From the NCBI RefSeq assembly GCF_003675855.1, contig NZ_RCIH01000008.1, positions 62,001-126,000 on the forward strand: a stretch of 64,000 bases of DNA, written 5' to 3'. Positions 52,203 to 61,383 of the stretch are shown here, in pieces. The notes below the pieces were generated by a model. That model was not told the DNA's origin, did not search any database, and saw only the letters and a program-made list of their open reading frames with translations. The translations under genes were made by a program, and so were the position numbers. This DNA comes from Halostella salina. GTDB lineage: Archaea; Halobacteriota; Halobacteria; Halobacteriales; Natronoarchaeaceae. Position 1 is the first letter of the stretch. Each line of letters opens with the position of its first letter.

Positions 52203-53276
52203 CTACCCGTCAACCGTCTCCGGCGGCGATATCTCGCCGTCGATGATCTGCTGCCGAGCGCTGCTGACCATCTCGCGGGCCTCGTCGCTGACGGCGCTGC
52301 CGATGGAGTCGCCGTACACGAGCTCGTGGGCGTCGTCCTCCAGTCCCAGCGTGACGTTCGACGTCCCGTCGAACTCGCCTTCAGTCACGTTCTCGATGGT
52401 GGTGAACACTGCGGAGTCCATCCGCTTGAGCATGCTCGCGACGATGACGTCCGCGTAGTCGCTCGCGGTGATGGACTGGTCGGTGTCGACGCCGATGGCC
52501 GGGCGACCGGCCTCCTGTGCGGCCTCGAACATCCCGATGCCGGTGCCACCCGCGGCGTGGTACACGACGTCGGCATCCTCGTTGTACATCGACTGTGCGA
52601 TCGACTGGCCCTGGTCGGGCGCGTTGAACGCACCCGCGTACGCGGACCGGAACTCGATGCTCTCGTCGACGCCCTTGACGCCGGCGCGGTAGCCGGCCTC
52701 GAACCGCTCGATGACGGGGTTCCGTGCGCCGCCCACGAAGCCGACGACGCCCTCGCCGGGCGCGGATGCCGTCTCCGATTCGAAGCCGTTCGTGGCGATG
52801 TGGCCCGCCAGCGTACCGGCGAGGTACGAGCCCTCGTGCTCCGAGAAGGAGATGTTCGACACGTTGTCGCGGTCCTGAACGGCGGCGTCGATCAGCGTCC
52901 AGTTCTGGTCGGGGAAGTCGGCAGAGACGTTCTCGATCGGGGTGACCTGGTCGAACGTCAGTCCGATGATGAGGTCGTAGTTCGGGTTCTGCGACGCGGC
53001 GAACTGGTTGTGGAAGTCCTGGTACTCCGAGTTGCTGCTCGGCTCACCTTCGGAGTACTCGATGCCGAGTTCCTCCTCCGCGCGGAGCAGGCCCTCCTGT
53101 GCGTTGTCGCTGAAGCCCTGGTCACCGAGGCCGGCGACCGGATACACGATCGCGACCTGAGTCGTGTCGCTCGAGCCGCTTTCCTCGTTTCCGCCGAGAC
53201 AGCCGGTGAGACCGACGACCGAACCCGCTCCGAGAGCCTTTACGTATGCCCTTCTTCCTAGGCTAGTCTGTGGCAT
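52203..53276 (-). CDS. BMP-family nucleoside-binding lipoprotein of the ABC importer
   Basis: A 357-residue basic membrane protein (BmpA/PnrA/Med) family binding protein. Residues 8-28 are a Tat signal with lipobox (GRRAYVKALGAGSVVGLTGCLG), so it is anchored to the outer face of the membrane by Cys. The body begins TQVAIVYPVAGLGDQGFSDNAQEGL, the nucleoside-site segment with Asp, and continues with IGLTFDQ, GFVGGARNPVIERFEAGYRAG and VVYHAAGGTGIGMFEAAQEAG. Family members bind purine and pyrimidine nucleosides. Its TATA box (AAATATAAATAA, about 53298-53311) is close to the ATG, giving a nearly leaderless mRNA. Confidence 0.94.
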   Translation of the reverse strand: MPQTSLGRRAYVKALGAGSVVGLTGCLGGNEESGSSDTTQVAIVYPVAGLGDQGFSDNAQEGLLRAEEELGIEYSEGEPSSNSEYQDFHNQFAASQNPNYDLIIGLTFDQVTPIENVSADFPDQNWTLIDAAVQDRDNVSNISFSEHEGSYLAGTLAGHIATNGFESETASAPGEGVVGFVGGARNPVIERFEAGYRAGVKGVDESIEFRSAYAGAFNAPDQGQSIAQSMYNEDADVVYHAAGGTGIGMFEAAQEAGRPAIGVDTDQSITASDYADVIVASMLKRMDSAVFTTIENVTEGEFDGTSNVTLGLEDDAHELVYGDSIGSAVSDEAREMVSSARQQIIDGEISPPETVDG

Positions 53277-53434
53277 AGGCGAACAAAACGCCTGTGTTAT
53301 TTATATTTAGGGGTTATATCGATATCCGATCCACTGAAAAAGATCGCGCCGCGATCCCACGCGTCGCGATCGGCCCCGCACTTCGCCCGGAGGACCCACC
53401 GTGTCAGGTCCAGCAGCCGGCGACCCGTGGCTCG

Positions 53435-54607
53435 TCACTCCGCGTCGGTGAGCGGGATCGACATATCGTCGAACCGCATGAATGCGGTCTGGTACCCGCG
53501 GTGTCTGGCGGTCTGTGGCGGTGCACCGACCTCCAGCAGCAGGTCCGTTCCCATCGAGAGGTCCGGGACCGGCGTGCCGTAGTGGTACCCCAGTTCGTGA
53601 TGGATCGCGCTCGGAACGGTGTCCTGGAAGAGCTGCCGGGACCCGTCGGAAACCGTCGCCCGGAGCCCCATGAACGGGAGCGGGTAGCGATTGTAGGGAG
53701 TTCGGGGGGAGATAGCGAGATACGGAGCCGAACTGTCGACCCCGTTCGGAGCCGTCTCCAGCACCTGAACCGCGAAGGTCGCGTCCGCGCTCTCCGCGAC
53801 GCCGACGTGGCGGCCGGGGAGATCCGCCGGGGCCGGTAACGCCCCGGTGGGGCGTGCCCCCATCTCCATGGGTTCGAGTGCCCCGGGGTCGCCGGAGTTC
53901 TCCATGAACCGTTCCCGAATGTTCTGCATGATGTCGTACCGGAACGGCAGGTCGAACGACACGTCGACCGATTCGGTGAACCGGTCGTGATACGCGCCGA
54001 TCTGGCGCGCCGACACGGGGTCCATCGTGAGCCGGGCCGTGTACTCGCCTTCCGCCGGAAACGTGACGTTGTCGCCGAAGTGCGGGCCCATCTGCTGTGA
54101 CAGCATCGGCCACAGCGACTTCTCCGTGACCAGGTCGCCGCTCCCGGCCGCCCTGACCTCGACGGTCGGGCTCCCGAGCGGGACGACGTGCCCGTACTCC
54201 GGGTCCCAGACGCTCGCCATGAGATGCATCCCTCGTCCCGATTCGATCGACACGTAACTCGACTCCTGCCCGGTCAGGACCCAGAAGTCGTGGAGCAGCG
54301 TGTACGACATCGACACCGCGTACGGCCCGACCGTCGTCATCCCGGCCATCCGCATCCCGTCGCGGTGGGACGGGATGTACACTATCGCGTCGTCGCCGTC
54401 CACCGCCGTCTCAGGCATGTCGTCCGACGGCGGCTCCGCCGTTTCGGTTTGCGGCCGGGTCGTCGCCGTGTCCGTGCCGGTGTCGGTTGTCCGTTCCGTC
54501 GGGGCGTCGGCCTCGCCGTCCGTCGAACAGCCGGCGAGCCCAGTCCCGACCGCGACGCCGCTCGCGGCGATGAACCTTCGGCGTGTGGTTTCCTTGTCGG
54601 GCGTCAT
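53435..54607 (-). CDS. Tat lipoprotein, Tp34/P19-like iron-transport protein
   Basis: A 390-residue exported protein with Tat signal and lipobox (RRRFIAASGVAVGTGLAGCSTDG) and a Thr/Asp-rich linker to ~60. The body has beta-sandwich character: AVSMSYTLLHDFWVLTG, ESGRGMHLMASVWDPEYGHVVPLG, and MLSQQMGPHFGDNVTFPAEGEYTARLTM. The Met/His pairs (HLM, MGPHFGDN) resemble the metal site of the P19/Tp34 periplasmic iron proteins. I associate this type with a haloarchaea-only family next to DyP-like proteins, as here. It probably binds iron or copper outside the cell. It follows the DyP-like gene by 144 nt on the same strand. Confidence 0.75.
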   Translation of the reverse strand: MTPDKETTRRRFIAASGVAVGTGLAGCSTDGEADAPTERTTDTGTDTATTRPQTETAEPPSDDMPETAVDGDDAIVYIPSHRDGMRMAGMTTVGPYAVSMSYTLLHDFWVLTGQESSYVSIESGRGMHLMASVWDPEYGHVVPLGSPTVEVRAAGSGDLVTEKSLWPMLSQQMGPHFGDNVTFPAEGEYTARLTMDPVSARQIGAYHDRFTESVDVSFDLPFRYDIMQNIRERFMENSGDPGALEPMEMGARPTGALPAPADLPGRHVGVAESADATFAVQVLETAPNGVDSSAPYLAISPRTPYNRYPLPFMGLRATVSDGSRQLFQDTVPSAIHHELGYHYGTPVPDLSMGTDLLLEVGAPPQTARHRGYQTAFMRFDDMSIPLTDAE

Positions 54608-54751
54608 TCGTGAGTTCGGCTACCCTCATCTAGCTCTGCTGAACATAAACCATTGGCGGTGCGAACGGTCCGCTAAGCGCAGTCTACGTCCGGATTACCG
54701 GGGTGGATCCATGATAGCATCCCGATCCCGCCGCGATCCCCCGATGCGGAC

Positions 54752-56047
54752 TCACTGTGGGCGGGGGAACGACCGATCCGAGCGGGGTGGAACCAGGAAG
54801 TTCCCGCGGCGGACGGTCGTGATGTACTGCAGGATCCCGTTGTTGTTCTTCGTGCCCACGCCGCCGACGTTCGCCACGTCCGTGCCGTTCATGGCCTCCC
54901 GCGTTCGCACGAAGTCCGCGATGCGCTCCTGCAGGCTGAGAAAGTGGACTCCGGTCCGCCCGTCGTCGACCGTTGCGAAGTCGCGGCGCAGGATGCGGGG
55001 GTTGCCGTCTTCGTCCCGTGCGCGTGCGGTTTTCTGCGTGTGTCCGACGACTCCCTCCTCGAACGCGTCGTCCTCGACGGTGTCGGCGACGCCGGTCTCG
55101 GTGACGAGCGACGAGTCGCCGAGGTTCTCCCCGACACCCTCGACGAGGTCCTCCCTGGCGTGCTCGGCGGAGAACATCTTTGCGACGCGCTGCCAGCGGG
55201 AGTCCTGATTGTACCACTGGTCGAGCTCCGTGCGGATCAGCGAGAGCTGTTGGGTCGTACCCCCGGCGAACGGCCCCTCGGTGATCGTGACGCTGTCCTC
55301 CGTCGCCTGATTGCCCGCGAACCCGGACTTGAACCCCATGAACAGCGGGGCGTCCTCGGGGACCGCCCCCTCGGGTACGCCGTCCGCGTCGTCGTGTTCC
55401 GCCGGGAGCCCGGCCCCGATGAACCCGGTTCGCCGGTCGACGCGCTCCACCACTCCCGCGAGCGATTCGCTCACCGCTTTGCCGTTGGCCGTGTCGGTTT
55501 CGCCAAACAGCGCCCGTTCGGCCTCCACCACCGCCGAGGCTCGGTCACTCGCCAGATGGACGAGCAGGTCCGGGGTGTCGAGGGCCGGGTCCTCGAAGGG
55601 GGCGAGTGCCGTCGGCGGCGGCAGGTCGACGGCGTCGGGCAGCGACGCGTCGTACCGGTCGAAGTACGCGGGCGAGTAGCCGACGGTGAACAGCAGGCCG
55701 TCCGCGGACCACTCGTACGCGGCCTCCAGTTCGCGGAAGGCGTCCGCCGCCCCCGAGCGGTCGTCGTCGCCGACCGGTCCCTCCCCGGTGTAGTCCGCCA
55801 GCAGGAGGACGTGGTGGCGCGGCGTTCGGGGATTGCCGTACTCGTCGGTCCGGAGGACGGCGTTCCAGGCATGCTGTCGGTCCGGTAACTCACCGTCAGT
55901 CGACGGACTCGTGGTCCGCTCACCGGTCGTTCCGCCCTCGGATCCGCTCTCGAGTTCGAGACACGCCGAGAGTCCCGCCGACCCGCCGACGGCCACGGCG
56001 ACCCGAAGCGCCTCCCGTCGCGTGAGTTCACCGCGTTCGGTTGTCAT
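54752..56047 (-). CDS. Tat lipoprotein, DyP-type peroxidase-like (altered active site)
   Basis: A 431-residue protein with an N-terminal Tat signal and lipobox (TRREALRVAVAVGGSAGLSACL). Late landmarks match DyP/EfeB: H336 in VVGHTQKTARARDEDGNPRILRRDF (proximal haem His and Arg355) and GVHFLSLQERIADF. But the GxxDG motif that holds the distal catalytic Asp reads GFKSG (238-242), with Ser241 in place of Asp. Either the protein binds haem without normal peroxidase activity or another residue substitutes. EfeB-type proteins help take up ferrous iron or haem iron. With the P19-like gene downstream it forms a likely iron-acquisition unit. It is divergent from the 5'-nucleotidase. Confidence 0.8.
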   Translation of the reverse strand: MTTERGELTRREALRVAVAVGGSAGLSACLELESGSEGGTTGERTTSPSTDGELPDRQHAWNAVLRTDEYGNPRTPRHHVLLLADYTGEGPVGDDDRSGAADAFRELEAAYEWSADGLLFTVGYSPAYFDRYDASLPDAVDLPPPTALAPFEDPALDTPDLLVHLASDRASAVVEAERALFGETDTANGKAVSESLAGVVERVDRRTGFIGAGLPAEHDDADGVPEGAVPEDAPLFMGFKSGFAGNQATEDSVTITEGPFAGGTTQQLSLIRTELDQWYNQDSRWQRVAKMFSAEHAREDLVEGVGENLGDSSLVTETGVADTVEDDAFEEGVVGHTQKTARARDEDGNPRILRRDFATVDDGRTGVHFLSLQERIADFVRTREAMNGTDVANVGGVGTKNNNGILQYITTVRRGNFLVPPRSDRSFPRPQ

Positions 56048-56238
56048 CGGTCGTCTACTAGTTGGTCTTCAGATAGATAAGTTCACGGCCGCCCCCGCTA
56101 TGATTTTAATCCTAACTCGAAATCCCCGGTATTATTATATGTTGGCGAAATATCCGGCGATATTGCCTGTATTTTTTAACTTCGTATGGTATGATTTGTT
56201 GGTAAGAATTTATTAGTTCGCTTTTCATTTGTGGGGCT
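56048..56238. promoter_or_regulatory. AT-rich divergent promoter between the DyP-like and 5'-nucleotidase genes
   Basis: 191 nt, much richer in A and T than its surroundings. On the plus strand AATTTATTA (56207-56215) is centred 28 nt before the 5'-nucleotidase ATG, giving a leaderless mRNA. On the minus strand ATTAAAATCATAG (about 56099-56111) serves the DyP-like gene. In the middle AATATC-CGGC-GATATT (56149-56164) is a perfect inverted repeat that may bind a regulator of one or both. Confidence 0.6.
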
Positions 56239-57927
56239 ATGCCAGACCGAGGCACAAGCAACGACAGTTCGGGGAGCGACAAGAGCGGGGACCGCGCGGA
56301 GGGGGGGATCGACCGTCGTCGGTTTATTGCGACGACTGCGGCCGTCGGCGTCGCCGGGGTTGCCGGCTGCAGCGAATCGTCCGACGGCGGCGACACGACG
56401 GAGCCGTCAGACGACGAAACCGAAGAGCCGACCGAGGAGGAGACCACGGAGGCGGAAACCACCGAGGAGCCGGAACCGGCCGCTTCGGGCGAGGTAACGT
56501 TCGTTCACGACACGCACGTCCACGGCAGTTACGGGGACCTGGAGGGGAACGTCAACGTCGCCACGTACTTCCAGCTGATGAACCAGGTGGCCGACGAGCA
56601 CGAGCACTCGATCAAGCTCGGTAGCGGCGATGACCTGGCGTCGTCCGTGCTCTCCGCGCAGTTCGACGGCAAGCACATCACCGACGCGTTCAACGCGGGC
56701 GGCCTGGAGTTCGATACGTTCGGCAACCACGACTTCGACATGGGACCGGCGGTGACGCGCGACCGCATCTCCGACAGCGAGTTCCAGTGGGTGAGCGCGA
56801 ACGTTCGCGACACCGAATCCGGCGACGTGTTCGGCGCGGAGCAGGGCGCGAGCAGGTACGAACTCGTGGAGGTCGGCGACCTCACCGTGGGACTCACGGG
56901 GATCATCAACGTCGCCGCCCCGACGATCACCTCGATGGGAGAGAACACGGAGGTCCCGGGGCTCGCGGATCCGGTCAGCGAGACGGTTAGCGACATGCAG
57001 GACGACGGGGCCGACCTCGTCGTCGTCATGTCCCACGTCGCAGCGCAGGCGGCCACGGAGCTAGCCGAGCAGGTCGACGGCATCGACGCCATCGTCGGCG
57101 ACCACGCGGCGACGTTCTCCGAGGAGCCACAGGTCGTCAACGACACGGTACTCTCCTTCGTCGGCGACGAGTACGAGTACATCGGCGAACTCACGCTCAC
57201 CGTCGAAGAGGGGGAGCGGTCGGACCACAGCCTGACGGTCCACGAAACCGCGGCCGCCGTGGAGGAGGACGGACTCGAACCGCACCCCGAGGTCCTCGAA
57301 GTCGCACAGGGGTACGAGGAGGACCTCAGTGCCCAGCTGGACACCGTGATCGGGGAGACGACGGTCCCGCTCGACGCGCGGGAGAGCGTCGTCCGCGAGG
57401 AGGAGTCCAACCTGGGGAACTACATCACCGACGCGCTCCGTGCCCAGGGCGGGACTGACGTGGCCATCCAGAACGGCGGTGGCATCCGCACCGACACGCT
57501 GTATCCGGAGGGCGACGTGACGAAGCGACTCGTCTACAGCCTGCTTCCGTTCGGGAACAACCTCGTGACCGTCGAGGTGTCCGGCGAGACGTTGACCGAG
57601 ACGATGGAACACAGCGCCAGTCAGAACGATGACGGTGGGTTCCTTCAGGTGAGCGGGATGTCCTACACTGTTGACCCGGACGCATCGCAGGGCGACAGAC
57701 TGACCGAGCTGACGGTCGGTGGCGAGGAAGTCGACCCCGAGGCGACGTACACCATGGCGACGAACAACTTCACCGCGACGGGCGGGGACGGCTACACGAT
57801 GCTGCAGGACGCGCCCAGGATCATCGACGCGAACGAGGGCCAGCTACTGTCCGTCATCGTCGCGAACGCCGTCGAGGCCGACGGCACCATCTCCCCCGAG
57901 GTCGAAGGACGCATCTCGATCGAGTAA
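56239..57927 (+). CDS. Exported 5'-nucleotidase/UshA-type metallophosphatase, Tat lipoprotein
   Basis: A 562-residue protein. Residues ~24-45 are a Tat signal with lipobox (DRRRFIATTAAVGVAGVAGCSE), then an acidic Thr/Glu linker. The metallophosphatase domain (~85-310) has HDTHVHG, GSGDDLASS, FGNHDFDMG and GDHAA; the usual N-terminal Asp-x-His (NDxHG) reads HDTHVHG. The C-terminal substrate domain (~340-560) has SNLGNYITDALRAQGGTDVAIQNGGGIRTD and LPFGNNLVTVEVSG. The family dephosphorylates nucleotides outside the cell. Here it would supply nucleosides to the adjacent BMP importer. Confidence 0.93.
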   Translation: MPDRGTSNDSSGSDKSGDRAEGGIDRRRFIATTAAVGVAGVAGCSESSDGGDTTEPSDDETEEPTEEETTEAETTEEPEPAASGEVTFVHDTHVHGSYGDLEGNVNVATYFQLMNQVADEHEHSIKLGSGDDLASSVLSAQFDGKHITDAFNAGGLEFDTFGNHDFDMGPAVTRDRISDSEFQWVSANVRDTESGDVFGAEQGASRYELVEVGDLTVGLTGIINVAAPTITSMGENTEVPGLADPVSETVSDMQDDGADLVVVMSHVAAQAATELAEQVDGIDAIVGDHAATFSEEPQVVNDTVLSFVGDEYEYIGELTLTVEEGERSDHSLTVHETAAAVEEDGLEPHPEVLEVAQGYEEDLSAQLDTVIGETTVPLDARESVVREEESNLGNYITDALRAQGGTDVAIQNGGGIRTDTLYPEGDVTKRLVYSLLPFGNNLVTVEVSGETLTETMEHSASQNDDGGFLQVSGMSYTVDPDASQGDRLTELTVGGEEVDPEATYTMATNNFTATGGDGYTMLQDAPRIIDANEGQLLSVIVANAVEADGTISPEVEGRISIE

Positions 57928-58040
57928 CCACGCCGGGCGATCAGGGCCACGGCAACCACCGTTTTCCCGATTTTTCGACGGTAACGCACGGCGCAACGGG
58001 GTTCCCCTGACCATATCTTTATCGTGTCACAGTGGGACCA

Positions 58041-59456
58041 ATGACCCGTATGACCGCAGAGTACGATCCGGGGATGATAGAGGTCGAGATCGAGGACGCG
58101 CTCCCGACGCCCCTGTTTCTCGCCCCGAACGAACGCGAAGTGCAGTACGAACGCCGCCAGTGCCGTGACGAGGGCAAGGACATCTCGGGGATGGAGGAGC
58201 GGTTCGACGAACTACTCGACGCCGAGTCGGTGAGTCAGGCGGAGCTTCACGACCTGCTCGACGACACCCGCGACCTGCCGATCCGGACCGACTACGAGTA
58301 CGAGGAGCCGTCGGACCTCGCGGGGATCCGGGACGCCCGCCCCGAGGGGCCGCGACGGCTCGGCGACGGGTTCGACGACCTCGACGACCCGTACGACGTG
58401 ATCTACGGCGGCTGGCTCGGTGCGGTCGCCGGCTGTTTCCTCGGCAAGCCCGTGCAGGGCTGGTCGCGCGACAAGATCCACAAGTATCTGAAAGCGAGCG
58501 ACCAGTACCCGCTCAGCGGCTACATGCGCTCGGACGAGTCGCTGGCCGAGGAGTACGACATCTACAACACGGTCGAGTCCTCGGAGGCGTCGGAGAGCCT
58601 GTTCGTCAACGACGTGCCGCACATGCCCGTCGACGACGACATCGACTACGTCGCGGTCGGACTCGGCATCCTGAACGAGCACGGCTTCGACTTCGAGCCG
58701 GTCGACGTGGCGAACTACTGGCTCCAGAACCTGCCGGCGTTCAACACGTACACGGCCGAGCGGATCGCCTACCGGAACTTCATGAACCTCGTGACGCCGC
58801 CGGAGTCGGCGTCGCTCCGGAACCCCTACCGCGAGCACGTCGGCGCGCTGATCCGCGCCGACATGTGGGCCTACGTCGCGCTGGGCGACCCCGAACAGGC
58901 GGCCGAATACGCGTGGCGGGACGCCTCGGTCAGCCACGTCAAGAACGGCATCTACGGCGAGATGTTCGCGGCCGCGATGATGGCCGCCGCGCCGTTCGAG
59001 TCCGACCCCCGCCGGCTGCTGGAGGTCGGCCTCTCGGAGGTGCCCGAGCACTGCCGCCTCGCCGACGCCGTTACGGAGGTCATCGAGTGGTACGAGGACG
59101 GACTCGACTACGAGGCGGCCGTCGAGCGGATCCACGACCGCTGGGACGAGAGCAACCAGTTCGACTGGGTCCACACGATCAGCAACGCCGAGGTGCTCGC
59201 CGTCGGCCTCCTGTGGGGCGAGGGCGACTTCGGCGACTCGCTCTCCCTGGCGGTTATGGCTGGGTTCGACACCGACTCGCACGGGGCGACCCTCGGGTCG
59301 GTCCTCGGCCTGTTCCACGGCGCGGAGGCGCTGCCCGAGGACTGGGTCGAGCCGCTGAACGACACCGTCGAGACGTCGCTCGTCTCCTACCAGCGTCAGC
59401 GGATCTCGGACCTGGCCGAGGAGACCCTCGAACTCGCGCGCGAGGCGAGCGAGTAG
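58041..59456 (+). CDS. ADP-ribosylglycohydrolase-family protein, catabolic subgroup
   Basis: A 471-residue protein with a ~120-residue N-terminal extension, then the family domain. The first block reads YGGWLGAVAGCFLGKPVQGW, where classic ADP-ribosyl hydrolases have GxxxGDALG; the metal Asp is replaced by Cys. Later come MPVDDDIDYVAVGLGILNEHGFD and GFDTDSHGATLGSVLG, which keep acidic metal ligands. The GCxLGKPVxGW subgroup is typically found beside nucleoside hydrolases and PfkB kinases, so it probably acts on a free nucleoside or ribosyl compound rather than on modified protein. The ATG at 58041 is 24 nt after the TATA box centre (58014-58021), hence leaderless. Confidence 0.88.
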   Translation: MTRMTAEYDPGMIEVEIEDALPTPLFLAPNEREVQYERRQCRDEGKDISGMEERFDELLDAESVSQAELHDLLDDTRDLPIRTDYEYEEPSDLAGIRDARPEGPRRLGDGFDDLDDPYDVIYGGWLGAVAGCFLGKPVQGWSRDKIHKYLKASDQYPLSGYMRSDESLAEEYDIYNTVESSEASESLFVNDVPHMPVDDDIDYVAVGLGILNEHGFDFEPVDVANYWLQNLPAFNTYTAERIAYRNFMNLVTPPESASLRNPYREHVGALIRADMWAYVALGDPEQAAEYAWRDASVSHVKNGIYGEMFAAAMMAAAPFESDPRRLLEVGLSEVPEHCRLADAVTEVIEWYEDGLDYEAAVERIHDRWDESNQFDWVHTISNAEVLAVGLLWGEGDFGDSLSLAVMAGFDTDSHGATLGSVLGLFHGAEALPEDWVEPLNDTVETSLVSYQRQRISDLAEETLELAREASE

Positions 59457-59475
59457 CGACCGACCGCGGTTCGGT

Positions 59476-60405
59476 TCACCCCTCGATCAGGCCGTCGATG
59501 GCGTCCTCGAACGTCGCGCGGAACCGCTCCGTGTCGGCCGCGACGGCGACTTCGCCGTTCGGCTCGTTCTCCGTCACCCGCCGCTCGTCACAGACGACCG
59601 CACCTTCACAGAGGCCGTCCGTCGTCTCCACGTCGAGGTAGTACGACTCGAAAGTGAGCACCTCGGGGTCGATGAGGTGCGCGACGACGGCGGCGTCGTG
59701 GATCGCCGGGTCCATCCCGCCGCCGAACTGCTTGATCTCGTCGGGGTAGTCGAGCCACGGACCGACGATGTCGTACGGTTCGTCGAGCCCGGAGTAGTCC
59801 TCGATGGTGTCCAGCGAGACGGTCGCGTCGTGGGTGGCGTCCAGCCCGACCATGTACGGTTCCCCGGACTGGATCACCCGGCTCGCGGCGACGGGGTCGT
59901 TGTGGAAGTTCGCCTCCGCCATCGGCGTCTTGTTCCCGGCGACCGTCGCCGCGCCGCCCATCAGGTAAATGCCGTCGACCAGCTCGGGCAGGGCCGGCTC
60001 CAGCTGGAGCGCCATCGCGAGGTTCGTCATCGGGCCGACGGCGCAGATGGTGATGTCCTCGCCGTACTCGCGGGCCTGCTGGACGATGAACTCCGCGCCG
60101 TGGGCGTCTATCGCCTCCGTCGTCGGCTCCGAGAGGTCGCCGCGGATGCCGTTCTCGCCGTGGATCCACTCCGCCGTGTCGAACGTGCCCTCCATCGGCT
60201 CGGCCGCGCCGCGGGCGACCGGCACGTCGGTCCGGTCGAACCGCTCCAGGATCGCCAGCGCGTTCCGCGTGGTGTTGTCGACGGTGGAGTTCCCCCCGAC
60301 GGTGCTCATGCCGGCGACCTCGATGTCGGGGTGGCCCAGCGCCATCGCGATCATCACGGCGTCGTCGCTACCCGGGTCTACGTCAAGGTGTACTCGTGTC
60401 GCCAT
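59476..60405 (-). CDS. Nucleoside hydrolase (IunH family), copy 3 (divergent)
   Basis: A 309-residue protein with DVDPGSDDA (Ca2+ site), STVGGNSTVDNTTRNA, AVGPMTN, MGGAATVAGNKTPMAEANFHNDPVAA and AIHDAAVVAHLID. It differs from copies 1 and 2 in the ribose/base loop (AEANFHNDP instead of AEFNILVDP) and in the segment before the last His, so it probably prefers another base. The TATA element TAAATTATTA (60430-60440) in the 51-nt gap is ~29 nt from the ATG, giving a leaderless mRNA. Its stop is 20 nt from that of the convergent ADP-ribosylglycohydrolase-family gene. Confidence 0.93.
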   Translation of the reverse strand: MATRVHLDVDPGSDDAVMIAMALGHPDIEVAGMSTVGGNSTVDNTTRNALAILERFDRTDVPVARGAAEPMEGTFDTAEWIHGENGIRGDLSEPTTEAIDAHGAEFIVQQAREYGEDITICAVGPMTNLAMALQLEPALPELVDGIYLMGGAATVAGNKTPMAEANFHNDPVAASRVIQSGEPYMVGLDATHDATVSLDTIEDYSGLDEPYDIVGPWLDYPDEIKQFGGGMDPAIHDAAVVAHLIDPEVLTFESYYLDVETTDGLCEGAVVCDERRVTENEPNGEVAVAADTERFRATFEDAIDGLIEG

Positions 60406-60456
60406 GTACCCACCGTGGCGGGGCAGGGGTAATAATTTACTGCCCGTTCGGCCCTG

Positions 60457-61383
60457 TCAGTCCAGAAACGACCGCACGTCCTCGAGGGTCGGCGACTCGG
60501 CGTGTGCCCCCGTCACGGTGCAGTTGAGCGCGGCGAGGGCGCTCGCGAAGCGCCCGACTTCGTCCAGCGGCAGGTCGTCGAGGACCCACGCGTGGATCAG
60601 GCCGGCCGTGAAGGCGTCGCCCGCTCCGGTCGTGTCCGTGACTGCCACGTCGAACGCGGGGACGTGGCGGACCGACTCCTCGTCGAACAGGTAGACGCCA
60701 TCGGCCCCGCAGGTGACCGCGCCGGCGGTGAAGCCCCGCGCGACGAGGGCGGCACAGCAGTCCTCCGGCCCGTCGTCGGTTTGCAGGTACGACCGGACCG
60801 AGGTCAGGTTGCCGACGAACCGTGCGATATCGGGAGCGAGGTCGTCGAGCGCCGCCCGCGTCAGACCGCGGTCGGTCAGGTCGGTGAACTCGCCGGCGAG
60901 GTCGTACACCAGCGGCGTGTCCAGCGCGGCGAGCGTCTCGACCGCGTCGAGCGGCGCGTACGCCGAGGTGAACGCCGCGTCGGCGGCCGCGACGGTCGCC
61001 ACGTCCGCGTCGGTGAGCGAGAGTTCGAGCGCCGACTCCCCGCCGCCGATGATCGCCCGGTTCCCCTCCGGGTCCGTGAGCACGAGGCAGTACGAGGTCC
61101 GCACGCCGGGGACCCGGTGGACCGTCACGTGGTCGATGGGCGACCCGTCGAGCCTGTCGAGCACGTCGTCGCCGTCGTCGTCGTCGGCGACGCAGGAGAC
61201 CAGCCCCGTCTCGTGACCGAGCCGGGCGAGTATCGTCGCCACGTTCGTCTCGACGCCGCCGAGCCGACGCTCGTACTCCCGGACGAACGCGCCCTCGTCG
61301 GGGCCGGGGAGGTTCGTCAGGTGGTAGGTGTGGTCGATGAGCGTGTTGCCGACCGCGACGACTCGGGGGTCGCTCACGGTCAC
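60457..61383 (-). CDS. PfkB-family sugar kinase
   Basis: A 308-residue ribokinase-like protein: VVAVGNTLIDHTYHLTNLP and RLGGVETNVATILARLG (substrate side), GNRAIIGGGESALELS, VTCGADGVYLFDEE and DTTGAGDAFTAGLIHAW (anion hole and catalytic Asp). It should phosphorylate ribose, deoxyribose or a nucleoside. It overlaps the TrpF-like gene by 4 bp (GTGA), so the two act together. The nearby nucleoside hydrolases would supply free ribose. The GTG at 61383 is chosen for the overlap; a second GTG two codons later is possible. Confidence 0.9.
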   Translation of the reverse strand: MTVSDPRVVAVGNTLIDHTYHLTNLPGPDEGAFVREYERRLGGVETNVATILARLGHETGLVSCVADDDDGDDVLDRLDGSPIDHVTVHRVPGVRTSYCLVLTDPEGNRAIIGGGESALELSLTDADVATVAAADAAFTSAYAPLDAVETLAALDTPLVYDLAGEFTDLTDRGLTRAALDDLAPDIARFVGNLTSVRSYLQTDDGPEDCCAALVARGFTAGAVTCGADGVYLFDEESVRHVPAFDVAVTDTTGAGDAFTAGLIHAWVLDDLPLDEVGRFASALAALNCTVTGAHAESPTLEDVRSFLD

